A stretch of 64,000 nt of DNA from Toxonevra muliebris (lineage: Eukaryota > Arthropoda > Insecta > Diptera > Pallopteridae), in contig OY829329.1 of the NCBI GenBank assembly GCA_963691655.1, forward strand, positions 64,784,852 through 64,848,851, read 5' to 3'. Position 1 is the stretch's first letter. Each line of letters starts with the position of its first letter. Both the position numbers and the translations under genes were made by a program. This document shows positions 12,043 through 25,107 of the stretch, in pieces. A model generated the notes under the pieces. The model did no database searches. It was not told where the DNA came from and was given only the letters and a program-made list of their open reading frames with translations.

Positions 12043-12459
12043 GGGCTCCCTTTAAAATTAAAAAGAAAATAATATATTTTCTTTACATAGTTTCACTTCT
12101 ACTATGTATCCCAAGGCACATTTAGTTTTTTTCCATTTATTATCTTCGTTTTTGAAATCAATATATTCTAATTGCTATCGATTCAAAGACAGAAGGTTCG
12201 TTCGCTTAAAAAACTCTTTTTCCAAATAATGTATTGTATTATGTATTATTTATTGTATTATGTTGTATTAGTATTAGAGTCTGCAAACCGTGGAACACTT
12301 AGGCCCGAAAGCCCATTATATACTGTCCCAAAGAGAGACGTTCTTTTAACTCGACCAGGCTCAAAATTCATCCAACGCTTTTTTAAACTTGCTTAACTTA
12401 GATAGACCAAGGTTGAGCAAATCTTCTTTTGTCTAGAAAATTTGACAAAGATTGCACAT

Positions 12460-12535
12460 CGTCGCCTGAGAATTGATTTGGCGTATGTGTGTAAGTATTC
12501 ATATGCCTATACGCCAAATCAATACTCAGGCGACG
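12460..12535. mobile_element. 76-bp hairpin MITE, copy 1
   Basis: A near-perfect palindrome: CGTCGCCTGAGAATTGATTT at the left end and its complement at the right, with a loop of about 20 bp. It is flanked by ACAT on both sides (12456-12459 and 12536-12539), a 4-bp target duplication. A second copy of identical length is at 41207-41282 and a partial one is at 16888-16946. It is too short to code for protein. Confidence 0.8.
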
Positions 12536-12539
12536 ACAT

Positions 12540-14430
12540 GTCCTACAAAAGAAATTAGGATTAAACCGAATCTCTAGTACCGATACCGACATCTAAGGTG
12601 AAATAGCTGCAAATAAATTATAAAAATTATAAATTTATATGTCTCCCTACCTATAATTATCAGTATAAGCTCAGCTTAAATGATTTGCTGATATTTATGC
12701 CAATTTTCCATCAATTTTCCATCAAAAAAGTATCATAAAATTAAAAAAACAATACAAAAAAACAAAAAGCAGAAACTTTCTATCCACTTCTTACAACTTA
12801 AAATCTTAAGCGCAAAATAAGTGAGAGCATAGAGTATTAAATAAACTATTTTCAAATTTATCAAGTGAATAAATCTGGTAAACAAAATATTCTAGTTATA
12901 AAACATTGACAATTTTCGTCATATTGAGAGGGTGAATATTGCAAATCAATAAAAAATAAATTGAACTCGAATTCAATAAAATAAAATACTTACGTACATA
13001 TGTATGCCAAGAAGTAGAAAAGAAAATACAGTGTGAACTCATTAAACGAAATCAACTAGATACAGTTAAAAAAAAAGTCTCAATTCAGACACAGCAATTT
13101 GCCTTGCTTAAATTTTGATTTCATAGGAGACAGAAGAAAGATGAGAGAAGAGTCCAGAATAATTTTCGATTCAGAGAGAAAAGGAGAGAGAGTGTTAAAA
13201 CGTGTCAATTTGAAACCGTTAATCGTTGAGAGCACATCGCGAAATATTCAGTCTCTCTCACAAATATTAACTCTCTTTTGATATGAGGTAGGTATACATT
13301 ATGAAAAAGTTAAGTGAAACTTACTATGTCATACTCCATGGTAAAGAGAGAGAAAGATAGAATTGGATGAAAGAAAACAAACTCTCATTTTTTTTTGCTA
13401 GTTACAATAATCGAGTTTGCACTGTGTATATGTACTCGTATAAATTTATTTTATGTACCAACAAATACACACAGAGAGAAACTTTAACTATTTAGAAAGT
13501 AAAAAAAAAAATAGAACAGTGAAACTAAATAAATGGGTGTGGTGGGGCTCACATAGTATGTACAATGAACGTAGAATGTCAGCAGCAATTGGAAAAAAAA
13601 TCAGAAACATCTCCGTCTGTGTATACATATATATTTCTAGTAGCATTTATTGACACTATTTTTTTTTTTTTTTGGCTTATGGCAATTGAAAAAAAAATAA
13701 CAACAAAAACGTTGAAGAAGCAAGAATCTGGTTCCAATAATGTCACAAGTATTAAGCTAATAAAAATAAAAATGAAATCAAATGAAATGAAAGAGAGAAT
13801 TCGATAAAAATTGACAAGAAGAAATGAAGGAAAGCAACAACAACGATGGTGATGAACAACATAAGGTTCAAATTCGTTTATAAGGTGCTATGGTTTTCTT
13901 TTTCCTGGAAAGATATTAAAAACAATTGCCTTGGCTTTTCAATAGCAATTCACAAACTTACAACAACAATGGGAAAATAGAAGAAAAGGGTCAAATCGTC
14001 AACTCATCCATATGCACAAAGAGAGAAAATGAGAACAGATTTTAGTTAATGGTTAAGAAGGTCACTTTTTTTCATTACCTAATATTGATAGTTTATGTTA
14101 TTGTACTTAAGTAAAAGCAGGGATAAGTATTAAAAAGTGTAACGTGTCATTGTGGTGATAAGCGTGATGTGATTAGTAACTGACAGAAATTTTAGTACAG
14201 TTCTATAGTTCCAAGTTATAACCAAGACTTCAAATTTGACTGTATTTTGTAGTATAAATGTTTTACCCAATACCTGAAACAATAATTCTAAATTGTCCGA
14301 ACCAAACCCCAAACTCTTCAGTTGAAGCATTACCTTCCATATTTAACGAACATTACCTTTTCAATACTTTTTGCCACACACGAAATGACGTAGTACACGT
14401 ATATAACACATAAGAGGAAGTTCAGTTATA
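12540..14430. other. AT- and purine-rich spacer
   Basis: No gene could be supported. GAGAGA-rich patches near 13140-13200 and 13330-13360 resemble those in the dispersed repeats at 10.4 and 40.8 kb but do not align over length. ORFs of 60-80 codons here are lysine- or serine-rich low-complexity translations. Confidence 0.45.
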
Positions 14431-14439
14431 GGCAAAAAA

Positions 14440-14760
14440 AAAAAAGCAGAGACGTCGGCTCTCTCACTAAAGCATCTGAGATAAAACTGTGAGAAGTCAA
14501 CTGTCTGCTGGATTGTATGTAGCCTATCCCCATATCACTTCGTTCGTTAAACACTAACAACAGCATAACTTCGATTCTTATGCTTGGTTCTCACAGAGAG
14601 AAAAAGAGAAAATTTCCCATATGAAATTTGCCAACATGCTGGCAAATTTGATTGAATTTGACATAGTGAAAAGCAGGCGTTATTAGTTTCGTATGAGTGC
14701 AACAACAACGCGATTTCCGTTGCAAAATCTTCGATTTACCCTCGCTAAAGAAGTTTCACT
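14440..14760 (-). repeat. Dispersed repeat end, minus orientation
   Basis: Read on the minus strand it starts AGTGAAACTTCTTTAGCG (14746-14760) and matches 19945-20262: shared phrases include TTTGCAACGG, an ACGAAAC(C)AGTAA-like stretch, and GATGCTTTAGTGAGAGAG. The inner part carries the same GAGAGCCGACGTCTCTG block as 10367-12130 but inverted. That raises the possibility that 10367-14760 is one large inverted-repeat-ended element. I could not prove this from target duplications. Confidence 0.5.
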
Positions 14761-14799
14761 ACAAAAATGAAACTAAAAATCAATAAAAATTATTTCCAA

Positions 14800-16760
14800 G
14801 ATAGGCCCAAAATTCAGATCAAAATCAAACAAAAATTCATACCTCAAATCAGATCCAAAATAGACTAAAATTTAGACAAAAAATCCGAATCAAAATTAGA
14901 CAAAAACTCAGGTGAAAATTCAAACCAAAATTCAGACCAAGATTCAGACCGAAACTCAGATCGAAATTCAAAGAAAAGTCAGACCAAAAATCAAACCAAA
15001 TCAAATAAAAATCAGATCGATTTTCAAATTAAATCAAAATTCAAAATCAGACCAAATTTTATTCCAAAATTATATTAAAATTCAGATTAAAACTTAAAAT
15101 GAATTTCAGATCAAATTCCCATCGATATTCAGAGTAAATCCAAACCAAAAATCCGAATCAAATTCAGACTAAAACTCAGGTCAAAATTCAAACCAAAATT
15201 CAGACCAAGACTCAGACCGAAACTCAGATCGAAATTCAAGGAAAAGTCAGACCAAAAATCAAACCAAATCAAATAAAAATCAGATCCATATTCAAATTAA
15301 ATCAAAATTCAAAATCAGACCAAATCTTATTTCAAAAATTATATCAAAATTCAGATCAAAACTTAGAACAAAATTCAGATCAAATTCCCATCGATATTCA
15401 GAGCAAATCCAAACCAAAAATCCGAATCAAATTCAGACTAAAACTCAGGTGAAAATTCAAACCAAAATTCAGACCAAGATTCAGACCGAAACTCAGATCG
15501 AAATTCAAAGAAAAGTCAGACCAAAAATCAAACCAAATCAAATAAAAATCAGATCGATTTTCAAATTAAATCAAAATTCAAAATCAGACCAAATTTTATT
15601 CCAAAATTATATTAAAATTCAGATTAAAACTTAAAATGAATTTCAGATCAAATTCCCATCGATATTCAGAGTAAATCCAAACCAAAAATCCGAATCAAAT
15701 TTAGACTAAAACTCAGGTCAAAATTCAAACCAAAATTCAGACCAAGACTCAGACCGAAACTCAGATCGAAATTCAAGGAAAAGTCAGACCAAAAATCAAA
15801 CCAAATCAAATAAAAATCAGATCCATATTCAAATTAAATCAAAATTTAAAATCAGACCAAATCTTATTTCAAAAATTATATCAAAATTCAGATCAAAACT
15901 TAGAACAAAATTCAGATCAAATTCCCATCGATATTCAGAGCAAATCCAAACCAAAAATCCGAATCAAATTCAGACTAAAACTCAGGTGAAAATTCAAACC
16001 AAAATTCAGACCAAGATTCAGACCGAAACTCAGATCGAAATTCAAAGAAAAGTCAGACCAAAAATCAAAGCAAATCAAATAAAAATCAGATCGATTTTCA
16101 AATTAAATCAAAATTCAAAATCAGACCAAATCTTATTCCAAAAATTATATCAAAATTCAGATTAAAACTGAGAACGAAATTCAGACCCATCGATATTCAG
16201 AGCAAATCCAAACCAAAAATCCGAATCAAATTCAGACTAAAACTCAGGTCAAAATTCAAACCAAAATTCAGACCAAGACTCAGACCGAAACTCAGATCGA
16301 AATTCAAGGAAAAGTCAGACCAAAAATCAAACCAAATCAAATAAAAATCAGATCCATATTCAAATTAAATCAAAATTCAAAATCAGACCAAATCTTATTT
16401 CAAAAATTATATCAAAATTCAGATCAAAACTTAGAACAAAATTCAGATCAAATTCCCATCGATATTCAGAGCAAATCCAAACCAAAAATCCGAATCAAAT
16501 TCAGACTAAAACTCAGGTGAAAATTCAAACCAAAATTCAGACCAAGATTCAGACCGAAACTCAGATCGAAATTCAAAGAAAAGTCAGACCAAAAATCAAA
16601 CCAAATCAAATAAAAATCAGATCGATTTTCAAATTAAATCAAAATTCAAAATCAGACCAAATTTTATTCCAAAATTATATTAAAATTCAGATTAAAACTT
16701 AAAATGAATTTCAGATCAAATTCCCATCGATATTCAGAGTAAATCCAAACCAAAAATTAG
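14800..16760. repeat. Higher-order satellite: alternating 268-bp A/B monomers
   Basis: Seven monomers start at 14911, 15179, 15448, 15716, 15985, 16247 and 16516. Odd monomers (type A) share AGGTGAAAATTC, CAAAGAAAAGTC and AGATCGATTTTC; even ones (type B) share AGGTCAAAATTC, CAAGGAAAAGTC and AGATCCATATTC. A copies are nearly identical to one another at 537-bp spacing, so the unit of amplification is the A-B dimer. Each monomer is itself made of degenerate AAATTCAGACCA words. The 61-codon ORFs that recur here are a by-product of the array, not genes. Confidence 0.9.
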
Positions 16761-16887
16761 GAAAAGTCTTAGACCAATATCAGAGGAAAGTTAAGACCAA
16801 AATTCAGACTAAATTGAAACCAGAAAATCAGACCTAAGAATCGATCAAAAACCAGGCCGCAATTCAGTTCAAATTCATGTCAAAATT

Positions 16888-16946
16888 CATGGCGTATGTG
16901 TATACGAATTCGTATACAAATACGCCAAATCAATTCTCAGACGACG
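16888..16946. mobile_element. 76-bp hairpin MITE, partial copy
   Basis: The right arm is preserved (ACGCCAAATCAATTCTCAG then ACGACG at 16946) and the loop region GGCGTATGTGTA is present, but the outer left arm is replaced by satellite-like sequence. It lies at the 3' edge of the A/B satellite. Confidence 0.6.
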
Positions 16947-16949
16947 ATA

Positions 16950-18403
16950 TGTATAACAAGAAATTCTAAATTATTTTCAACATAAATATTTACACATATA
17001 TGCTTACCTATATCACTTACAGCACAATCATTAGTAAATTTTCTGCCTACCCGAATTACTAGCTAAACTACTTAATACAATATATTACCTTAGGTCTTTA
17101 ATAATAATAAAAATATTTTAGGCACAACATACGCAATATACAGCTACATATTTGTCAACGTGTTTCAATAACCAACCATGTGTTTATTTAACTTTTAGTA
17201 TTAAATATCTGCTGCCAAAAGCATTTTATCCAACGAATAAATACAAGTAGAATGAATGTGAAATGCTTTCATACTTATGAGAGCCCGTGCAATTTGGGAT
17301 TTATGAACATCACTTTGGAACACGTGCTTCCTGTCTAATAAAGTCCCAGTCGAGGCATACAAACACATACTGAAATACATATGCACACATTCACATAATG
17401 TGTCAAATGTCATACGCTTAATAAATATTCTGATGCGTAAGCATAATATGAAATGCCATAAAATAAAATATAACATACCTACACATACTAAGTAAATGGA
17501 AAATCACTTTACAAAATGCTCATGTTGTTCTAAGCGAAATCATTATATGTTTATATATACAAAACAAAACATAATACTATTTATCCCTACATCTATCCAT
17601 TCATCTAAATACTCTTGTCTATCCAAATAGCGTATACTATGGTTACAAAATAGTTACACTTTATATTGCATACTTCTTTGCGCTACTCCCTCTCCCTCTC
17701 TCTCTCTCTCTCTGTCTCTGCCCCTCTCTCTCGTTCTCCATGGGGGTTAAATTACTTTAATTCCACACAGTAAGTAGAAACGTTTGATGAAATTCACTCG
17801 GGAACATTCTCATTGTATGTTCGAGACATTGGTTAGTAGCAAAAAGCTCGCGGTATCATTCTTTCATTCAGTCAGTGAGTCAGTCAGTGTGGAAGTATGT
17901 AGTAGCAATGATAATAGTTAACGTATCATCATCAGTAGCATCATCATTAACTTGAGCTTGTTGTCGTTTTTGAATCCAATTTTGGATTGGCGTATATCTT
18001 CACTTCATGGTCGAGCAAATTGTTAAGTTGGCTTTAGAGTTTATGGTGCATACATATCTTTGTGTTTATGTTTGTTTTCTTCCCTTTTTGTTTGAGTACT
18101 TGTTTAGTTTGTGAGATTTATTTTATTTGGTTTTGGGTTAAGCTTAAAACAATTGATCACACAATGTTCGGGACGAATTAAGTGAATGAGCAATCAATAT
18201 CTGGGTTATTTATCTACTGGAAAAGGATAACAAATTCGATTAAGATTATCTGGGTAGTTACTTCAAATCAAAAGAGTTAATTTTTTGTATTTTTTCTTTT
18301 TTTTTTTTTGAGAATTTCTTCCGATATTTTCTGTAAATTTCATATTTTTTTCATGATTAAAGAAGCATTAATTTTAATACTAGTTAAATATATTAAAGAC
18401 TAT
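16950..18403. other. AT-rich spacer with a CT microsatellite
   Basis: No gene is seen. A pyrimidine tract dominated by CT repeats lies at about 17687-17735. The 91-codon minus-strand ORF at 17201-17476 has no recognisable domain and no splice context. Confidence 0.5.
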
Positions 18404-18514
18404 TGGGCAAATCACAAGCTGTCTTATTCGTTGTCGTATTCTCTCATTTATCATAAATGCTCTCATTTTCATACAAAATTATAAGACATTATATGACAGC
18501 TTGCGAATCGGCCA
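18404..18514. mobile_element. Small MITE, about 111 bp
   Basis: Imperfect inverted repeats of about 22 bp, TGGGCAAATCACAAGCTGTC on the left and TGGCCGATTCGCAAGCTGTC as the complement on the right, bound an AT-rich centre. TA dinucleotides lie just outside both ends, allowing but not proving a Tc1/mariner-type origin. Confidence 0.55.
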
Positions 18515-19944
18515 TATATACATATGATTGTAATAGAGAAATACTATTCGATTTGCAAACTAAACCATTGTTTTTTCCCGTGTTGTTATAACGATTTCAA
18601 CATTTGGTTTCTGTGGACGAAGCAACGTAGTAGGAAATTTAGAGCAGGTATTGCCTGAACCTGACTGTGTATGCACCTATCAATCAATGTTTCATCAGGA
18701 CTCTATTCTAGTAACTGTCAAATTCTAGTAAGACCTAACAAGCCAAGTTTATCTTGCTATGGCTTAGTCTGTACCATAGGCGTACGTAGATGGAGTGATT
18801 TCGCCCCTTCCCACACCCAAATCACAAATCCATCTCAAAAATGTGATTAACCAAAACGAAATAGGTCTGGCACTAATGTTTCCTGTTTCAACTTTTCCTA
18901 TTTGCGGGGCTCAAAGTCAATGTCAAGTGAACTGAAATTGCTTACTATTGCACAGTGTCTAGGGCAGCGAAGGTCAAAGAATTGCACGCAGGTAAATGAG
19001 TGTAAGAAATGCCACTCGTACAGAGCTCATTTCCATAGAAAGAGTGCTCAATCGATCATTGTGTATGTATAGGTGGCCACCGCTGGTCTAAGGTAAATCC
19101 AAGTTTAGCAAATGAATCCCCCTTCTCATTCCCGCAATGCTTTTATAACCGGAAACACATATAACAATTTTGATTCCACATCGAAGACTCTCTCTACCTG
19201 ATTGCTCTACCACTCCACTTTGATTGACTGCAGTCCCAGCGGTCGTCAACCGCTATAAACTTTCATTTTGTCAGTATATTGTACTCATTCACCCTCTCTT
19301 ATTTCCTTTGAATCTCTGTGCACCATAGGGCCCAAAAGAAGCAATTACAGCATTTTTCAATGATTTCTGCTTTACTGAATGGCTCTGCTTTGCCTGTATT
19401 TTCTTTCCAGGTGTGTTTCAGCATTCCTCGTTGTCTGCTGCTTTAAGTTTAGTGTAGAGGATGTGCCCCATCTATCTCCACTTGCTCTTCTTTACTTCTT
19501 ACTTGATTATATCTTTTTCTTAGATCTACGTTGGTAATAGTTTTTGGTTAACATAACTTAAAAACCTTTCACAACCATCTGTTAATGAATACCTACACCT
19601 TTTTTGCGAGCAAGTCTAATCTATCAACCAGGGCTTGCACCCATTTTGTGAAACCAGAAAACATAGAGTAGAGCAATCAAAATTCGCTCACTCAACATTG
19701 TGAGTTGATCTATTTGACATTCCTTTTCAATTACAAACTCTTCAAATATTTGATACACTCGTTTATTGGTATGTTGAGTCCTTCAAAAGAGCGCACATCG
19801 GATTGATGTTTTCGTTTTCATATTTTTGAAACTCTTTGAGTTTCTATTAATTTGATGCGAAAATTGAGTAGCTCATTTTGATCATTTCGCATGATATGCA
19901 GTGATAATAATTTGCATTTGAACTAGCATTTCAAGTTTTTTTGA
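18515..19944. other. Unassigned spacer
   Basis: No gene, RNA or bounded repeat could be supported. The stretch 18640-19400 is less AT-rich than its surroundings and may contain old transposon sequence. Confidence 0.4.
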
Positions 19945-20460
19945 AGTGAAACTTCTTTAGCAGCGCTGCGAATTGAAAATTTTGTAACGGAAAAACTCAA
20001 CAGAAATAAAACTAATAAAAAACGAAGTTATGCATGCAGTTGTTAGTGTTTAGCAAATGAGGTCATAGGGGGGATCGGTTACATACAATCAAGCAGAGAA
20101 TCGACTCACGTAGCTTTATCTCGTATGCTTTAGTGAGAGAGGTTGATTTCATATAGCTGCTTTCCTCTCATGTGTCATATACGTCGTGCTTGTGCCGATA
20201 AGTGTAGAGACTACTAATAGAAAGAGAAAGAGTGCAAAAACTTCGTTGCACTTATACGAAACCAGTAAAAAACGAAGTTAGGCAGTTGTTATTCGGCTAC
20301 ATACAATCAAGCAGAGCGTCGAATTCTCGAAGTATTATATTTGAGTGAGAGAGACGTGTACTATACGTGTACTACGTTGTGTTTGTGCCGTAAAGTGTAG
20401 AGAGTATCAATAGTAAAAAAAAAACAACAACAAAATAGTATAAAGAAGACTGCAAAAACT
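19945..20460 (+). repeat. Dispersed repeat end with internal tandem duplication
   Basis: It begins AGTGAAACTTCTTTAGC, as 14746-14760 does in reverse. Two diverged tandem copies of about 185-245 bp follow: one from about 20020 and one from about 20265. Both run from AAAAAACGAAGTTA through ACATACAATCAAGCAGAG and GTGAGAGAG to TAAGTGTAGAGA. It is non-coding. Confidence 0.6.
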
Positions 20461-23400
20461 TCAACAGAATATGTTATAAATGCTTTCTAATAATTTTCAA
20501 ATAAATTACAAAATTTTTAGCTTTAAAACAAACTTTTTTTCAATTTTTTTTATGAGCACATTTGAGCTACATACATATATTTTTTTTAATAAAAACAAAA
20601 AATAATATTTCATTCAAAAAATAAATTAAGAAATCTCCATTTAATTTATTTAAAAAAAAAAAAAAATCAAATCAAGCAAAATTAAATTTTTAAAAATGTT
20701 TCATTTAATCTTATGAAATTCTAACAATATTGCATGCAAAAATATACTAATAATAAAAGCTCCTTTCTAAACTTGAATCAAACAATATTAGCAGTTTCCT
20801 GACTAAAGCCAATGAAAATGAAATAGAAAAAGAATATGATTGAATAATACAAAGAGCCACTCAATAATGGCGTCGCGAGTACCGTTATCGAAATGAGTTT
20901 GTCATTGCAAAAACTTTCTAGTGAGAAAAATTAATTGAGCGAAAAACTGTGAGCGCTCTTTTAAGGAGAGCATTCTCTGAGCGATAAGTATTAAAGAGAA
21001 AGAATGAGCTCAATTCATTCAAAAAATTTAATGAAAGAGTGTTCATTAACTGTTGTTTTTGTTTTTTGGTCATAAGAAGGAAAAAAGTGAGTCGCTCTTC
21101 AACTGAATAATAAAGACGAAATTCACCGACCAAGTGCTTTTGGTTTTTATATGAGATTTTTCGCCCTCTTAAATTGAGAGCGTAAAAAAAACTTCGTATA
21201 AAAAAAAAAAACGACATAAGAGTGCGTTGAGTGAATTCGCCTTAAATTTAATATATCGTGGGGTTTTGTGAACTTTAAACGAAACGGATTTGAAATTGGT
21301 GGAAATTATGCTTTCAAAGTACCGAAGGTAAGATTGATTGATCAGCTGGCGTTTTTAGTTCTAAATATTGGTATTTTCTTTTGACCTACAACGAAAAATT
21401 CGAACTTAATTAAAATTAAAAGTGCATCAAAAACGTAAGTGGATTCAGTTGAATATTTATTGTGCTAGAATTTAATGATTTTTCAAGGGCTTTAATTTTG
21501 TGAAAAATAAAATTGCATTTATGAGGGTAGAACTTTGAGTAACAGACTTCACCAATGAAATATGACTTCGGAGATGAATAAAACCTAAAAAGGAAAAATT
21601 GTACTCATCAAGATGTTTTCAACAATGTATTATTTATGAAAATCGGACATTAATTAGTTTTTGCTGTTTTTAGGGTGGTCCAAAAATTAATGTTTTTTGG
21701 TTTCGATATACTCTCCACATAAGCTTTTCAATAGTAGATGGACTTTTCAAACTTTTTTCTTCGACCCACTCTAATATGCCTGGAACATTTTAAACTAGGT
21801 TTACTTTAAAGGCGAATCATTCTCTTACAGATTTCGAGGGAAAAAAAAGGATTCCCGATTTGGTTTCCAACTGAGTTGCCACGTAAGTCTAAGTAATATT
21901 TGTCAGATATATTTTCAACAAAATTTCACCATTGATTTAATCGCCAGATTTAAAATAATATTAAATTCCAAACGCTTTCAAAACCATAACATTTTATTAT
22001 CATTGTCATAGAGACAGCCAGTCAAGGCAACAAAGCATTATGGCACAGACATGACGACATGCTCACCCATTTAAATTTATAAAATCAATTTTACATATTT
22101 TTACATATTTAAAGAAGCCAAAAAAAAAAAAAAAATAAAAAAATTTAAATAAATAAAATTGTATCTACATAGTTGAACGATTAGATAGGTAAGTAGGTAG
22201 GTAGGTACATACCCACCTGCTGTACATATATACATATACATAAATTCTATTTAAAAGCCCTTGACCAAGTAACCACAAGAAAGTAAAAAATCAGAGCTTT
22301 GTTAATACATACACATGTATATATAAATATATACTATGTACATATAAGTATTATCTCAACTGTAGATACATAGAAGATATAAAAGATTGAAGAGCATAAC
22401 ATGAAATTTTAATAATGTTTATAATGCCAGAAGGATTTCGGGCTTTGCTTTACTTTGGTGCTTCACTTGTACATAAACATACAAATGCACACACACAATA
22501 TCTGTGCTTTTTGCTATATGTTGCCAGAAAATGTTGCTTTTGTAATAACAAAAAACAAAAAAAAAAGAAAACAGAAGAGAAGAGAAATGACATATTGCTA
22601 TGCACAAACACAAACAAACATATATACACACATACACACGAACATACAGTATGTAAAGTAATATTAGTAGAGAGTAGCAAACATACAAATACATATGCGA
22701 ATACTCTCTTGAATGCTGATGACGCTAAGTGAAACGAGTAGACCACTCTCAGCTCTCACCAATTCACCATCTCCACTCCCTCCTCTCTCTCACTCTTTCT
22801 CTCGCTATGCATGTATGTATGTATCATATAATAACCACCCGCAAGTCATTGACATATATTTGAGAGATGTTGGCAGTTGGTACCTACAGCATCAGCAAAC
22901 ATTAAATATACTTTAGCTGTATGCCCTACAGCCCGCTTTTGACTTTGTGTCCGCAATGGCTCTGCCATTTGCTTGTTTCTTCTTGTTCTTGTTGGGTGTA
23001 AAGAATAAAAAAAATATGAAAAAAAACAGCAATAGCAACTAAAAACCAAAGAACGAACATTAACCAATGAGCAGAAGATTCCTTCCTATTTTCCATTATC
23101 AACATCATTGGCTTGAAATATCATTGTAGTTAATATCAAAGAACTTTACTTTATACATTACAAACATAAGCCAAAAGTTAACGCTTTTCAAAGCTATTGC
23201 ATGCTTGTTGTCGTCTATTGCTCGTTGAATTGTAAAACATAACTTAACTTAAAGGCTAGCATAGCTCAACTCTGTTCTCTTCCATACAGTGTTCTGTGCA
23301 GCACTCAAACATCATCGTCATCATAAAGCGATTTCTTGCGCCATAACTGCGTCCATAGCAAGTGGGGCATTATTACTATACTCTCTTACATGATGGCGAA

Positions 23401-25107
23401 AGGGCATTCATCTATCCATGCATCTATTCACCTACATATCTATTCTATATCTTTTCATACAAAACTCATCATTATTAATAACATCAAGCGTATATGTTTT
23501 ACCTACACCTAACAACCATGAGTAGGTGGTGATGAAGGCATTCAACTCCCACAATCAACAACGTGATGGTTTTACATTGACGAGGACAACAACAACAACA
23601 ATGCAACATTCTTACTATTACATATTATTAAAGATGGGTACAAAAATAAATGTAAGCTTGGCTGCTTTTCAAGCATAAATTATAACAGAAAAGCATCACA
23701 TCACAAGAGTATGTGGGAGGATATACATAAATGGCTGAATTTACACAGAGAATCAATAGAAATCGCATTAAGCTCTCATTCAGAATTCTTGCAATATTTT
23801 AAGGCACACATTTACTTCATTTTGGGGGACCTAAGCTTTCATAAAATTTTTAAAAACCTGTTTGACATAGAGCAAGGACTACATTCTTCAAGGAAACCGA
23901 TCATTGTTGTTCATCTTAAAATTTACAATACTTATAAAAAAAAATACGAAATTTTCTCAATCGCTTTAAATATTTTCCAGTGTAAATTCAGCCAATGCAT
24001 GTGAACTTTGGTAGATAGTCAAGTTGCTCTTTGCTTATCTACAACGACCATCACAATCTTCATTCGTCCTTTCCTTCTCATTCTCTAGTCATCAACATCA
24101 TCGTCATCATCATCATCTACTTCACTTGCTTCACACAGCAGCCTACATAATTTTGAGCTAGCCGCATCAAATGTTAAGCAAATAAATAAACAAATGTGAG
24201 CGTTTTTTTTTTGTGTCTCATAGGTGAGGGAATGGGTGCCTCATTTAAGTGCAACTTCCTGTTGGGCATAAAAGGCCGAGCATATGTATGTAGGATATTG
24301 TAGGTATATAAAAGCGAATGATGTGGAAAATATACATATGAAAAGGAACAGGTACTTTAATAAATGCAAAGATTTATAAGATACTTTCTATTGTTATATG
24401 AGAGACCTACTATTCGGCATAGAAGGTTATAATAAAGTAAATCCAACTTACTCTTCCCATTAAGTTTTCTTATTATTACTATTATTTTCTTCTTCTTTTT
24501 TTGGTATATCCTTTTGTTACTTTTGTAATAATTGTATCTCAAACTGTATGGTAAGTGTGCTTCATAATTCAAGTATAAATTAAATTCGATAAATTTTTCA
24601 AAGCATCACAATTGTGTGTGTTTAGATTAATATTGTTGATTCACCCTAAAAGTTAAATAAAAATATATTAAGCCAGGATAAGCCAATAAATAACCATAGT
24701 TACTTTGATTATTTAAGTGCAGGTAAGTGTTTATTATGTCCCTAATGTTCAGTTTTAAATTGATTTGATTTCATTTTTTGGATGGCTTTTGATGTTGATG
24801 AATTTTAAACATTTCCGAAAAATCTTTTGATTTAGGATATTAATGAAGACACCAAAAAAAACATTTCTTCATACCCGCGGACTTTTGAATCTTTTACGAT
24901 AGACTTTGGAATGGATCAGAAGTCAAAATTATCAATAAGTTTTAGGCTGAGCATTACTCATCTATCGGTTTCAAGTGATAGCAACATTGAGGGTAATAAG
25001 AAGGATAATGAATTAATTAAATTTGAATGTAGACATATGTTCATATTATATGTTAAAACCTACACCTTTTAGTTTTACATTTTCCATTTCTGACTTAAGG
25101 TACGCCC
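20461..25107. other. Long AT-rich non-coding stretch
   Basis: About 4.6 kb without a defensible gene. It includes TATA/CATA-rich sequence near 22200-22380, a CA- and lysine-codon-rich patch at 22410-22730 that creates several overlapping ORFs on both strands, and a TATG run near 22808-22825. The 97-codon ORF at 23711-24004 lacks a recognisable domain. Confidence 0.5.

Larger units (their letters stand above)
10367..12130 (+). repeat. Dispersed repeat copy A, interrupted by insertions
   Basis: Blocks of this interval align in order with 40784-41583. The shared parts are the AGTGAAACTTCTTATTG start, the GCACTAAAAGAATTTCTTGC region, the GAGAGAGCCGACGTCTCTG block, the region around 11090-11290, and AATTAAAAAGAAAATAATAT near 12060. 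Copy A carries a 725-bp hAT-like insertion (11318-12042) absent from copy B. It also has a longer segment at 10790-11090 with CGCTAAA words and a hairpin at 11044-11082. Related ends occur at 14746-14760 (minus), 19945 (plus) and 29263-29275 (minus). The family is non-coding; its class is unknown. Confidence 0.65.

Noticed and set aside
14912..16702. Three identical 61-codon ORFs that look like a repeated protein family
   Set aside because: They recur exactly with the satellite dimer and translate its short words; there is no independent coding signal.
14800..16760. CRISPR-like reading of the regular repeats
   Set aside because: Repeats are contiguous long monomers without unique spacers, and the DNA is eukaryotic.
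17687..17735. Pyrimidine tract considered as a splice acceptor
   Set aside because: No AG-bounded open frame or donor follows; it is a CT microsatellite.
22415..22746. Several overlapping ORFs of 68-105 codons on both strands
   Set aside because: They follow CA-rich and A-rich sequence with low-complexity translations (TNKHIYTHTH-type).
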